The notes: generated by a model not told the origin, from the sequence alone. Counted from the first letter of the stretch, positions 17,441 to 25,633 are shown. The stretch is 37,730 nt of DNA from Bacteroidales bacterium (GCA_017522255.1 JAFWZP010000115.1:1-37730); one strand, 5' to 3'. Numbers and translations: made by a program.

Positions 17441-18073
17441 ATGTGTAAGAAAAACTTTATCGTGGCTATACTTGCCACACTTGTTTTATCCTCCGCCTTA
17501 GCACAAGGAGGTTTGAAGTATCGTGGCTTTTCGGGAGGTATGATGGTGCATACCGGCTACCTCAAAAGCAACAGTTTCGATTTGCAAACCATTCAAGGCA
17601 ATTATATTACCACCTCCAAGGTGGAAGGTATGCCCTTTGGAATAGGAGGGGCGGCACGCCTGCACTTTGGCAAGCACCTGCGTGTGGGTGGCGAAGGCTA
17701 TGTGTCTAACCTACGATATGGAGTGAAGGGCACCACCTCGTCGGTGAGTTGGGGTGGTGTGTTGGCCGATTGTGTGTGGCCGCTGGGCCGTTGGTGGCCT
17801 TTTGCAGGTGTGCTTGTCGGTGGCGGAGCAGTGGAGCATGTTATACTGCAAGCCGAGCCCGCACCTGATTTCGTAGCCGAAAGCAATGCCGCTTATCGCG
17901 AATATACCTTTATGGCCCTTGCTCCGATGGTAGGAATAGAGTATGCCATGAGCGAAAAAATACACCTTACCTTTAAGATGGATTATGTGATAAACCTCTC
18001 TAATCCACAAGACGACTTCCCTTCGGGACCTCGTTTCTTCCTCGGTTTTATGTTCTATAGGTTAGACGATTAG
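17441..18073 (+). CDS. Predicted outer-membrane beta-barrel protein
   Basis: A 210-residue protein with a signal peptide (MCKKNFIVAILATLVLSSALAQ). The rest alternates polar and aromatic/hydrophobic residues with many glycines (for example FSGGMMVHTGYL, GGAARLHFGKHLRVGGEGYVS, MVGIEYAMSEKIHLTFKMDYVINL), and the last strand ends FFLGFMFYRLDD. That fits a small 8-stranded porin-fold protein. No specific family is recognised. It is the last gene of the ileS group and is followed by a terminator at 18158-18199. Confidence 0.7.
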   Translation: MCKKNFIVAILATLVLSSALAQGGLKYRGFSGGMMVHTGYLKSNSFDLQTIQGNYITTSKVEGMPFGIGGAARLHFGKHLRVGGEGYVSNLRYGVKGTTSSVSWGGVLADCVWPLGRWWPFAGVLVGGGAVEHVILQAEPAPDFVAESNAAYREYTFMALAPMVGIEYAMSEKIHLTFKMDYVINLSNPQDDFPSGPRFFLGFMFYRLDD

Positions 18074-18157
18074 CCCTATGGCAATGAACTAAATACATGT
18101 CGGAGGATAGGCTTTTGCCGATAGACTGATTGCCATTCTGCCCAACAATAATATCCC

Positions 18158-18199
18158 AAGAGGCTACGAAACTATGCTCAAATTTTGTAGCCTCTTTTC
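18158..18199 (+). terminator. Rho-independent terminator of the ileS group
   Basis: A 10-bp perfect stem (18158-18167 with 18187-18196), additional A-T pairs inside, then TTTTCTTAT. Placed 85 nt after the barrel-protein stop. Confidence 0.85.
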
Positions 18200-18231
18200 T
18201 TATATCCCCAATTCTTATTCCATAGCTCGCG

Positions 18232-18440
18232 ACCCATTGTTACGGCAGACGCGACTGATAAACTCCGTAAATACGTCTATAAAACTTTCGAGGCACGTCT
18301 ATAAAACTTCGCATACATGCTTATAAAACTATTTTCATGACATGAAAATATACTTTCAAGTCATGAAAGTATACTTTCAAGGCTTGAAAATATACTTTCA
18401 AGGCTTGAAAATACTTTTTGAAACGGGCAAAATATATTTT
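18232..18440. repeat. Array of 22-nt then 21-nt repeats
   Basis: Units aligned on TATAAAACT/GATAAACT start at 18254, 18276, 18298 and 18320 (period 22). They run into units starting at 18342, 18363, 18384 and 18405 (period 21), each carrying a small palindrome of the form TTTCAAG-N-CTTGAAA. The 21-nt part, read as protein, gives a KIYFQGL-like heptad, but there is no support for translation. Words near 18224-18262 (CCATAG, CGACCCA, TTACGGCA) match the lattice at 2977-3043. Confidence 0.75.
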
Positions 18441-18450
18441 AGAAACGTCT

Positions 18451-18651
18451 ATAGGCAACTTCTAAAAATTCCACGTTTCAGTAAAATAGAAGAATTCTTC
18501 TTTAAACTTTTGCGTGCTTTACGTTTTTTGCTGAAATCTTTCTATTTCTTTTTCAATCGCATAGCCCGCTATGCTCAATCAAAAGAAAGTAGAAATCTTT
18601 TTAGCAAAATTCCGTAAATCACTTGCAAAGCAATTTTTAGAAATTGCCTAT
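18451..18651. mobile_element. MITE-like element, complete copy with terminal inverted repeats
   Basis: Bounded by 20-bp inverted repeats 18451-18470 and 18632-18651 that match at 19 positions (ATAGGCAACTTCTAAAAATT on the left). It is about 201 bp, with no coding capacity of its own. Inside is a hairpin: outer stem 18539-18552 with 18581-18595 (one bulge), a symmetric TCAATC/TCAATC internal loop, and inner stem GCATAGC/GCTATGC (18559-18565, 18568-18574). The first 142 bp after ATA recur at 37589-37730. Target-site duplication is not clear. Confidence 0.72.
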
Positions 18652-18843
18652 AAACAGTTTTTGGAACGTTTATAGGCAGTTTGTAGGACGTGTTTTTTGG
18701 GGTTGGCTGTTTGCTGTTTGTCGTTGGCTTTTGGTTTTTGGCCGGTCTGTTGTTGCAGTGGGGGTAAGAGATATTACTATGTGCATTTACATATTTGTGC
18801 AAAAAAGTTTCCTAAAAATATCATATTATTCAGGAAATATGCG

Positions 18844-18851
18844 TAACTTTG
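18844..18851 (+). promoter_or_regulatory. -7 box TAACTTTG for the repeat lipoprotein
   Basis: Consensus TAnnTTTG about 90 nt before the start codon at 18939. No good TTG is seen 19-20 nt upstream. Confidence 0.5.
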
Positions 18852-18938
18852 CACTTTGGTAATTGCGTGGATATTGACGTATATTGCTGATTGTTACTAT
18901 AAAAAGAATTGCTGATTATTAACGAATTAAAACATAAG

Positions 18939-20768
18939 ATGAATAAAGTAATAAACAGATTATTTATAGGATTATTTTCGGTGTTGCTATTGTTTATAGG
19001 TTGCGTAAAGGAAGACCTTAGACCACCGGAAGATAGAATAGTGGGAGAACCTGTGGTTACTACTGCCGACGTAACGGATATTGCCGCATCTACAGCCAAA
19101 TGTGGCGGCGAAGTGGTGATGGAAAAGGGATGGGAACTTTCGGCACGAGGTGTATGCTGGAGCACTTCTCCAAACCCTACCATAGAAGATAATCATACTG
19201 TTGATGGAGAAGGAAAAGGAAGTTTTGAGTCTGATATAAGCGGACTTACAGAAAGTACCACCTACTATGTTCGAGCATACGCCACCAACGAATATGGCAC
19301 AGGCTACGGCGAAGAGAAGAGTTTTACTACTATTCCTGTACCTCAAATAACTACTGCAGACGTAACTTCGATAACCACAAATACAGCGGTATGTGGAGGA
19401 AATGTAACTTCGGATGGAGGTGCCACTGTTACTGCACGAGGCGTATGCTGGAGCACCTCGCCTAATCCGACAATAAGCAATAAAAAAACAAACAATGGTA
19501 GTGGTACAGGAAGTTTTACTTCTAATATAACAATACTTACTGAAAATACTACCTACTATGTGCGAGCTTACGCTACCAATAGCAACGGCACCGCATACGG
19601 CGAAGAAAAAAGGTTTACTACCTTCGTAAAGGATTTGCCTCAAGTAACTACTTTAAACGTAACTTCAATAACCGCCAATACAGCGGTATGTGGAGGAAAT
19701 GTAACTTCGGATGGAGGTGGTACAGTTACGGCACGAGGCGTATGTTGGAGTACCTCGCCTAATCCTACAATAAGCAACAATAAAACCACCAATGGCAGTG
19801 GAACAGGAAGTTTTACTTCTAATATAACCGGACTTACAGAAAATACTACCTACTATGTGAGAGCTTACGCTACTAACGAAAAAGGTACAGCATACGGTGA
19901 CGAAAAAAGTTTTACTACACTTGCAAAGACTATACCTCAAATAACAACTGCAAACGTAACTTCGATAAGCTTCAATACAGCAGTATGTGGAGGCAATGTA
20001 ACATCGGATGGCAATGCCACTGTTACGGCACGAGGCGTATGTTGGAGTACCTCGCCTAATCCTACAATAAGCAACAATAAAACCACCAATGGCAGTGGTA
20101 CAGGAAGTTTTACTTCTAATATAACCGGACTAACCGATGGTACTACCTACTATGTACGAGCCTACGCCACCAATAGCAAAGGAACAGCATACGGCGAAGA
20201 GAAAAGTTTCACTACAGTATCTCTAATTAATGGACATGAATGGGTTGACTTAGGCTTACCAAGTGGTTTGAAGTGGGCTACCTGCAATGTGGGTGCCACC
20301 TCTCCCGAAGGCTATGGCAATTACTATGCCTGGGGTGAAACCACTACAAAGGAATCTTACTACGAATCCAATTGCACTACTTTCGGACAACAAATAAGTG
20401 ATTTCAGTGGCAATGTCACCTACGATGCAGCCCGAGCCAATTGGGGCAGCACATGGCGTATGCCTACCAAGACAGAAATGGAAGAATTGGAAAATAATTG
20501 CACATGGACATGGACTACGCAAAATGGCGTAAACGGCTATAGAGTAAGGGGACCTAATGGCAATAGTATCTTTCTTCCTGCTGCGGGCTACTGCAACGGG
20601 TCGTCGCGTAACTACGTTGGTGAGTTCGGCGACTATTGGAGTTCCACACCCTACGACTACGAGAGCGATACCGTCCTTGCCTACAGACTTTTCTTCTACA
20701 GTCCCTCCCACGGTGGGAATTGGCACAATCGCAGCTTCGGGTATACTGTTCGCCCCGTTTCAGATTAA
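18939..20768 (+). CDS. Surface lipoprotein with four Ig/Fn3-like repeats and a C-terminal FGE/C-type-lectin-like (Fib_succ_major) domain
   Basis: A 609-residue exported protein. ATG 18939 is chosen over the TTG at 18909 because it directly precedes a lipoprotein signal ending LFIGC (Cys22). Residues 37-428 hold four repeats of about 97 residues, each with ARGVCWSTSPNPTI and TTYYVRAYATN...YGEEKSFTT, an Ig/Fn3-like surface repeat common in Bacteroidota. Residues 432-609 (NGHEWVDLGLPSGLKWAT ... TWRMPTKTEMEEL ... DYWSSTPYDYE ... GYTVRPVSD) are the Fib_succ_major type, a formylglycine-enzyme/C-type-lectin-like fold. Repeats 3 and 4 are close to identical at DNA level over about 110 bp. The last 59 codons change to mostly G/C-ending codons (39 of 59 by my count), unlike the rest. 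A role in surface binding is inferred. Confidence 0.88.
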   Translation: MNKVINRLFIGLFSVLLLFIGCVKEDLRPPEDRIVGEPVVTTADVTDIAASTAKCGGEVVMEKGWELSARGVCWSTSPNPTIEDNHTVDGEGKGSFESDISGLTESTTYYVRAYATNEYGTGYGEEKSFTTIPVPQITTADVTSITTNTAVCGGNVTSDGGATVTARGVCWSTSPNPTISNKKTNNGSGTGSFTSNITILTENTTYYVRAYATNSNGTAYGEEKRFTTFVKDLPQVTTLNVTSITANTAVCGGNVTSDGGGTVTARGVCWSTSPNPTISNNKTTNGSGTGSFTSNITGLTENTTYYVRAYATNEKGTAYGDEKSFTTLAKTIPQITTANVTSISFNTAVCGGNVTSDGNATVTARGVCWSTSPNPTISNNKTTNGSGTGSFTSNITGLTDGTTYYVRAYATNSKGTAYGEEKSFTTVSLINGHEWVDLGLPSGLKWATCNVGATSPEGYGNYYAWGETTTKESYYESNCTTFGQQISDFSGNVTYDAARANWGSTWRMPTKTEMEELENNCTWTWTTQNGVNGYRVRGPNGNSIFLPAAGYCNGSSRNYVGEFGDYWSSTPYDYESDTVLAYRLFFYSPSHGGNWHNRSFGYTVRPVSD

Positions 20769-20817
20769 AGGCGTAAGCCGCATTAGATTTATTTAAAAAT
20801 CATATATCTTATCAACG

Positions 20818-20857
20818 TTATCCCATATATGTTACCGGTGTGGCATATATGGGATAA
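20818..20857. repeat. Inverted repeat with 14-bp arms
   Basis: Perfect arms 20818-20831 and 20844-20857 (TTATCCCATATATG and its complement), 12-nt loop. The arm word CATATATGGGATAA also occurs at about 2902-2915 in the 22-nt lattice. It may act as a terminator for the gene ending at 20768, but lacks a T tract directly after. Confidence 0.65.
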
Positions 20858-20886
20858 ATTGTTTTTGGGTATATTTTTTTGGGGGG

Positions 20887-20906
20887 AGACGCGCCGCGGC
20901 GCGTCT
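20887..20906. repeat. GC-rich perfect 20-bp palindrome
   Basis: AGACGCGCCG followed by its exact reverse complement, flanked by GGGGGG and TGTACG. Very GC-rich in an AT-rich gap. Palindromes of this AGACGCG type are dispersed repeats in several bacterial groups; whether it is repeated elsewhere in this genome is not visible here. Confidence 0.7.
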
Positions 20907-20988
20907 GTACGATCGGGGGAATATTATTTTGTTTAAAATATTCGGAGGTGTTGGTTTTTGGCGGTATATGGTATTGTTGTTAGTGCTT

Positions 20989-22194
20989 TTATAAAGATAG
21001 TTCTTTCCGCATTGTGTTTTCTTTTTGGAATAGGATATTGCGTATATCGTTTATTGTGGCTATGGGGGAGTGGGTTAGCGAAAAGTTATCGGGGAGTGCT
21101 ATGCCTTGGCTGTGACAGTATTCTTTAAGGTATATTTCGGAGTTTGTGTTTTGGATATAGCGGGTGGCGTATTCTTGTTTTAGGTATTGCAGTATCCTCA
21201 ATCCGTCCACACGTTCGGTGCAGGCTTTTACAAAAAGGTTTTCTTTTTTGTAGTTCTTGCGTAGCGGTTGCCATATATCGGCAGTCTTTAGTTGGTTTTG
21301 CAAAAAGATGGTCATTGGGGTGTTGCAGTCGTGGTTATATAAGGAGCCAAAGCTGCGGAAGGTTTCTTGTATATCGTCGAATAGAGCGGCAGGGTAGAAT
21401 GGGTATGATTTTTCTTGCTCAGCTATGCCTTTGTTTACAGCGGGTCCTGTTCCGAAAGGTACTCGGTGGCTTGTGCGACTTGAGGGGTATACCACTTCGG
21501 GGTTGTATATGGATATGTGTCCTGTTTTGCAAAACTTTTGCATAAGGTAGAAGTCTTCGCCTCCTTCGAGCGGTGTTATGCCACCGGCTACGGTGTAGGC
21601 TTGCGGTGTAAATGCCATTGCTGAGCCTAAAGCGGTGAAAGCGTATGGCGATTTTATCCGCAACAGCTGAAGCATATAATATCTCATATATAGTTCGTAT
21701 CGCAGTATGGCACGGTTGCAGTTGTCGTCGTTGCCCAAAGGGTGATAGTATGGCACTGCTATGGCCGAAAGCCGAGGAGTGGTGTTAAACTGTTCTGCTA
21801 TGGAATGTAGGTAGTTGGTGCCAAAGGTGGTGTCGGCATCCATGCTTACTATTATGTTGTTGTTGCCGTGGTCGGCTATTATTCTGTCGAAAAGTAGCTT
21901 ACGAGCCATGCCCACACCTTTCTTTTTGCCTATCCAACCATTGCCTTTGGTGCATTTGTCTATAATGGTTATGTTTATGCCGTGGGTGTTGTTTAGTAAG
22001 TCGATTAGTTGTAGGTTGTTGTAAATGATATCGGTTTTGTCGTGTTCGTTCCACCAAAGGTCAGGATTGTTTACGCATACATATAGATCGAAGTGTACGA
22101 ACGATTGTTTTTTTAAGCATTCCAATAACATCGGCATGGTGTTCAATTCGTCCATGGCTGGTACTGCTACCGATATATGGTTGTAGTGTGGCAT
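20989..22194 (-). CDS. Family 2 glycosyltransferase
   Basis: A 401-residue cytoplasmic or membrane-associated GT-A fold enzyme that would transfer a sugar from a nucleotide-sugar to an unknown acceptor. It starts with the beta strand HISVAVPAMDELNTMPMLLECL. The metal-binding D-x-D is in SMDADTTFG (Asp119, Asp121). GSAMAFTPQAYTVAGGITPLEGGEDFYL is the acceptor-side G-G-x-x-x-x-E-D motif. No membrane helix is obvious. It is the last gene of a five-gene minus-strand unit, starting 25 nt after the rsmG stop. Neighbours give no hint of the glycan. Confidence 0.87.
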   Translation of the reverse strand: MPHYNHISVAVPAMDELNTMPMLLECLKKQSFVHFDLYVCVNNPDLWWNEHDKTDIIYNNLQLIDLLNNTHGINITIIDKCTKGNGWIGKKKGVGMARKLLFDRIIADHGNNNIIVSMDADTTFGTNYLHSIAEQFNTTPRLSAIAVPYYHPLGNDDNCNRAILRYELYMRYYMLQLLRIKSPYAFTALGSAMAFTPQAYTVAGGITPLEGGEDFYLMQKFCKTGHISIYNPEVVYPSSRTSHRVPFGTGPAVNKGIAEQEKSYPFYPAALFDDIQETFRSFGSLYNHDCNTPMTIFLQNQLKTADIWQPLRKNYKKENLFVKACTERVDGLRILQYLKQEYATRYIQNTNSEIYLKEYCHSQGIALPDNFSLTHSPIATINDIRNILFQKENTMRKELSL

Positions 22195-22219
22195 ATATTA
22201 AATGTTGCTGCTATGGCGT

Positions 22220-22846
22220 TTATTTTTGGAATGTAAGGTGCACTACCTTTTTGGTTTCGTAAAATTCTTCGGCAAAAAACTTACTTAGGTCGTATATGGT
22301 GGCTTTGTCGCCAAAAGGTTTCAGTTCTTCTTGCAGGTCGCCACCTTTTAGGCAAAGTATACCATTTTGCAGTGCATGCCTGTTGATGTTTGATATTTTG
22401 TTTTGCACCCAAGGAGCAAAGGCATTCATATCGGTAACGGCACGGCACACCACAAAGTCGAATTTTCCTTTTACCTGTTCGGCACGTATTTGCTGTGCCA
22501 CTACGTTTTTTAGCCCCAAAGCTTCAGCTACAGCGTTCACCACTTTTATCTTTTTGCCTATCGAATCGATAAGCATAAACTGTGTTTGGGGGAACATAAT
22601 GGCCAATGGTATGCCCGGAAAACCGCCACCGGTACCCACGTCGAGCACTTGGGCATTGGGTATAAAGGGCATCACTTTGGCTATGCCTAACGAGTGTATG
22701 ATATGGCGTTCGTAAAGGTTGTCGATATCTTTACGTGATATAACATTTATTTTTTCGTTCCACTCCGAGTATAGTCGGGGTAGGGCTGCAAAACGTTCGC
22801 GTTGTTCGTTGTCGATATTTGGAAAGTATTTTATCAATTGTTCCAT
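22220..22846 (-). CDS. rsmG: 16S rRNA (guanine527-N7)-methyltransferase
   Basis: Methylates N7 of G527 in 16S rRNA using S-adenosylmethionine. At 208 residues it has the family length. The SAM-binding motif I is VLDVGTGGGFPGIPLAI (residues 67-83). The preceding YSEWNEKINVISRKDIDNLYERHIIHSL stretch is characteristic of RsmG/GidB, and FDFVVCRAVTDM follows. Here it lies between nth and a glycosyltransferase in a minus-strand unit, 32 nt downstream of nth. Confidence 0.95.
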   Translation of the reverse strand: MEQLIKYFPNIDNEQRERFAALPRLYSEWNEKINVISRKDIDNLYERHIIHSLGIAKVMPFIPNAQVLDVGTGGGFPGIPLAIMFPQTQFMLIDSIGKKIKVVNAVAEALGLKNVVAQQIRAEQVKGKFDFVVCRAVTDMNAFAPWVQNKISNINRHALQNGILCLKGGDLQEELKPFGDKATIYDLSKFFAEEFYETKKVVHLTFQK

Positions 22847-22878
22847 AGTAGTATATCTGTTTTTATGAACTTGATGTC

Positions 22879-23550
22879 CTATTTGTCTGTTTCGGTGTTT
22901 TTGTTGTTTGGTTTTATTTTTGAGCTAAAGTATTTGCACACGTTGTTTATTCCACATTCCATGCATTTTGGTTTGCGGGCTGTGCATACATACCGTCCGT
23001 GTAGTATAAGCCAATGGTGTGCTATTGGTATTTTGTCGGTGGGTATGTGTTTGGTAAGTATACGTTCGGTTTGTAGTGGTGTTTTAGAGTTGGAAGTCAG
23101 TCCTATTCTGTTGGCTACTCTAAACACGTGGGTGTCTACAGCCATAGTAGGTTTGTTGTATATTACCGAGGCTATTACGTTGGCTGTTTTGCGTCCCACA
23201 CCTTGTAGGCGTTGCAGTTGGTCGATGTCGTCGGGTACTATTCCACCAAAATCCTTCACCAAAGTGCGAGCCATAGCTGCCAAGTGTCGACTTTTGTTGT
23301 TTGGATACGATACCGATTTGATGTATTCAAAAATTTCTTCGGCCGATGCCAACGCCATAGTTTCGGCATCGGGATAGGCATCGAATAGGGCAGGGGTTAT
23401 CATGTTTACTCGTTTGTCGGTGCATTGTGCCGACAATATTACTGCCACCAATAGCTCAAAAGGGTTGCGGTAGTTGAGTTCGCTATTGGCAATAGGACGC
23501 TCTTTTTCAAAGAACGCTATCACTTGTTGGTATCGTTGGGCGGTGTTCAT
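22879..23550 (-). CDS. nth: Endonuclease III (DNA glycosylase/AP lyase)
   Basis: Removes oxidised pyrimidines and cleaves at abasic sites in base excision repair. 223 residues. Helix-hairpin-helix LQGVGRKTANV carries the catalytic Lys121; the catalytic aspartate is Asp139 in AVDTHVFRV. The [4Fe-4S] cluster ligands are C189, C196, C199 and C205 (C-x6-C-x2-C-x5-C), all present. The start overlaps the stop of the upstream gene by four bases (ATGA), so translation is probably coupled. Confidence 0.96.
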   Translation of the reverse strand: MNTAQRYQQVIAFFEKERPIANSELNYRNPFELLVAVILSAQCTDKRVNMITPALFDAYPDAETMALASAEEIFEYIKSVSYPNNKSRHLAAMARTLVKDFGGIVPDDIDQLQRLQGVGRKTANVIASVIYNKPTMAVDTHVFRVANRIGLTSNSKTPLQTERILTKHIPTDKIPIAHHWLILHGRYVCTARKPKCMECGINNVCKYFSSKIKPNNKNTETDK

Positions 23551-24590
23551 TGCAGTGGAGTGGTTTGTATTGATACAAGAATGGGGTAATGGTCCGATAT
23601 ATTGGTTTTTATTCTTCGGTACGAATCGGTAACAAAATCGTTGTGGTGTAGTATATAGTCTATCCTGAATGCCGGGAATATGCCGTTGTATGTGGTGCTT
23701 AGTCCTTTGCCTTTTGCCACATAGCTGTCGGTGTATATATCTTTCATTTTTTGGTATACATACGATGCCGGTGTGTCGTTAAAGTCTCCACACATTATTG
23801 TTTTGTAAGGCGAATTGGCTATATGTTTCAGCAGTATATCGGTTTCTTGTTGGTGTTTGCCTGCTGTGGTTTTGAATTTGTGTAGCGTTTTTTTGCTTTT
23901 TTCGGTCATGTCGCCATGTTTTATGCGGTCTATCTCGTTGCGGTCTTCTTCGTCTAAGCGATACGAAGATAGATGTATGTTGTATATCCTTATAGTGTCG
24001 AATGATGTTTTTACATCTACGTATATGCATCTTGTGGAGTCGATATTCCCGGCTTTTATTATCGGGTATTTCGAGAATATGCTTGTACCACGAGGCTGTT
24101 TGTTTTTGCGTATATGGCTGTAGTTGTAGTTGTAGCCTTGTCGGCGAAGACTGTCGTATACGTTTACCTTGCCCGGCATGGCAGCAAATTCTTGAAAGCA
24201 TATTACGTTGGGTATATTTTCTTTTACTAAACCAATGGTTTGCACACATGCGTCGTCTTCTTTTGTAAAACGGTGCACGTTGAAAGTCATGATGCGGAAG
24301 TGGCGGTCGTCGGTGATATGTTCGTTGCCCGATAGTTGTATGTATAAGGGTACAAAACTATAGCGAACAATTATCGTTACGAGCGATACCAAAAAGTATT
24401 TGTTTGCAAAGAAAAGCCAAAAAAGTATAAAGCCGATGTTTATTAAAAGCAAAGGAACGTAGCAGTAGCTTAGCAATGATATCCACACGCATGCCGATGG
24501 TTTAATAATTCCTGCAAGTGTCGATATTAGCAGTAAAACTGCAAAAATAACGTTGATTATAAGTATAGATGTGGATATAAACTTTCTCAT
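23547..24590 (-). CDS. Membrane-anchored endonuclease/exonuclease/phosphatase family protein
   Basis: 347 residues. The first 90 or so hold three hydrophobic segments (about 5-27, 33-58 and 62-85). Then comes an EEP-fold catalytic domain: MTFNVHRF, ICFQEFAAM with the metal-binding Glu, IYNIHLSS, CGDFNDTPAS, and the C-terminal SDHYPILV with the catalytic His. These are the standard metal and phosphate ligands of the DNase I/sphingomyelinase superfamily. The catalytic domain probably faces the periplasm. Substrate unknown (nucleic acid, phospholipid or other phosphodiester). It overlaps nth by four bases and starts 8 nt after the rhomboid stop, so the three genes are tightly coupled. Confidence 0.88.
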   Translation of the reverse strand: MRKFISTSILIINVIFAVLLLISTLAGIIKPSACVWISLLSYCYVPLLLINIGFILFWLFFANKYFLVSLVTIIVRYSFVPLYIQLSGNEHITDDRHFRIMTFNVHRFTKEDDACVQTIGLVKENIPNVICFQEFAAMPGKVNVYDSLRRQGYNYNYSHIRKNKQPRGTSIFSKYPIIKAGNIDSTRCIYVDVKTSFDTIRIYNIHLSSYRLDEEDRNEIDRIKHGDMTEKSKKTLHKFKTTAGKHQQETDILLKHIANSPYKTIMCGDFNDTPASYVYQKMKDIYTDSYVAKGKGLSTTYNGIFPAFRIDYILHHNDFVTDSYRRIKTNISDHYPILVSIQTTPLQ

Positions 24591-24598
24591 TGTCTACA

Positions 24599-25468
24599 TT
24601 ATTTTTGTGATGATTTAAAAAGGAACTCTTTTTCTTCTTTGCTTAGTTTATCGTATCCCGATTTAGATATTTTGTCCAATATTTCGTCTATTTTCTTTTG
24701 TTCGGCAGCTCTTCGTTTATTGTATTCTTCGTCCGATAGTGGTCGTTGGTGTGTTGTTTTCTTTTTGTTTTTAATTACTTTCTTAAACACACGGTCGGGC
24801 TTTTTAAAGTGTATTTGTCGTGGTAGGTATATCGAAAGAAATCCGTATAATGCACCGCCTATATGCGCAAAATGCCCTCCGGCATTGCCTTTGGATATGC
24901 TAAAGAGGTCGAGTATCACCAATGCCACTGCCACATATTTTAGTTTGGTATTACCGATAAGAAACAAATTTATGGTATAGTTCGGTATATATGTAGCCAC
25001 AGCTACAAACACGCCCAATACAGCAGCCGAGGCTCCTACTACTACTGCTGAGCTTTGCGAGAATGCAGGAAATAGGTTCCATGCTATCATAAACAGCAGT
25101 CCTCCTGCTATTCCACTTGCAAAATATGTGCGTATGAGTTTGCTTTTACCCATATATTGCGAAAATAGTATGCCACCATAGTATAACATCAGCATATTGA
25201 ATAGAAGATGAAACACATTGGAATGCAAAAACATATAGGTTATTATGCTCCACGGCTTATGTATTAGCGTCGAAAACTCCGACGATAGTGCAAAATAGTC
25301 GTAAGTGTAGCTTTCGATGGCTCCTTTGTTAAGTGCAAATAAAAAGCCTATTATTCCAAAAAGAAGCGTAGCTACCCACACTGCAACATTTATAAGTATA
25401 ATGTTGGATAAAAAACTTTTGCTTCGAAAGAAGGTTTTTAATTGTATTACAATGTCTTGTAGTTTCAT
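24599..25468 (-). CDS. Rhomboid family intramembrane serine protease
   Basis: 289 residues with about six membrane helices (from residue 21 to 215), then a soluble basic tail. The catalytic serine is Ser147 in VVGASAAVLG and the histidine is His202 in GGHFAHIGGALYG. The oxyanion-side HSNVFHLLFNM motif (His82, His87, Asn91) is also present. The motif is GASA and not the textbook GxSG, a change I believe is common in Bacteroidota rhomboids. The tail, with SDEEYNKRRAAEQKKIDEIL and LSKEEKEFL, resembles the DUF6576-type C-terminal domain. First gene of the five-gene unit; promoter box at 25490-25497. Confidence 0.92.
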   Translation of the reverse strand: MKLQDIVIQLKTFFRSKSFLSNIILINVAVWVATLLFGIIGFLFALNKGAIESYTYDYFALSSEFSTLIHKPWSIITYMFLHSNVFHLLFNMLMLYYGGILFSQYMGKSKLIRTYFASGIAGGLLFMIAWNLFPAFSQSSAVVVGASAAVLGVFVAVATYIPNYTINLFLIGNTKLKYVAVALVILDLFSISKGNAGGHFAHIGGALYGFLSIYLPRQIHFKKPDRVFKKVIKNKKKTTHQRPLSDEEYNKRRAAEQKKIDEILDKISKSGYDKLSKEEKEFLFKSSQK

Positions 25469-25489
25469 ATTTATTATCTGTTAGGTATG

Positions 25490-25497
25490 CAAAAATA
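25490..25497 (-). promoter_or_regulatory. -7 box TATTTTTG for the rhomboid-to-GT2 unit
   Basis: Fits TAnnTTTG on the minus strand, about 22 nt before the rhomboid start. I see no good -33 TTG at the right distance. Confidence 0.45.
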
Positions 25498-25574
25498 CAC
25501 ATTTTTTATCAATAAATCATGTTTTTTAGTGATAATAAAACAAATTTGCCGAAAATATTCTCTCTAATGTTACG

Positions 25575-25606
25575 TTTGTATATTCAAAATAAAAATCATA
25601 CCTTTG
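25575..25606 (+). promoter_or_regulatory. Promoter of the YiiX-like gene
   Basis: TTTG (25575-25578), 20-nt spacer, TACCTTTG (25599-25606). The alternative TTG start at 25604 overlaps the -7 box, which rules it out as the start codon. Confidence 0.78.
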
Positions 25607-25633
25607 CAAAATAAAAATATTTGTAGTGTAGCG

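Noticed and set aside
18342-18617. 91-codon frame with a KIYFQGL heptad-like repeat
   Set aside because: The repeat arises because the 21-nt part of the array is a multiple of three. The frame then runs through the left half of the MITE-like element; there is no start context or homology.
18644-18862. 72-codon frame after the MITE-like element
   Set aside because: Starts inside the element's right terminus and is Trp/Val-rich by composition; nothing supports translation.
20256-20726. 156-codon minus-strand frame over the lipoprotein 3' end, considered as a reverse-transcriptase accessory gene
   Set aside because: It is an antisense shadow; no known motif, and no reverse transcriptase occurs in the window.
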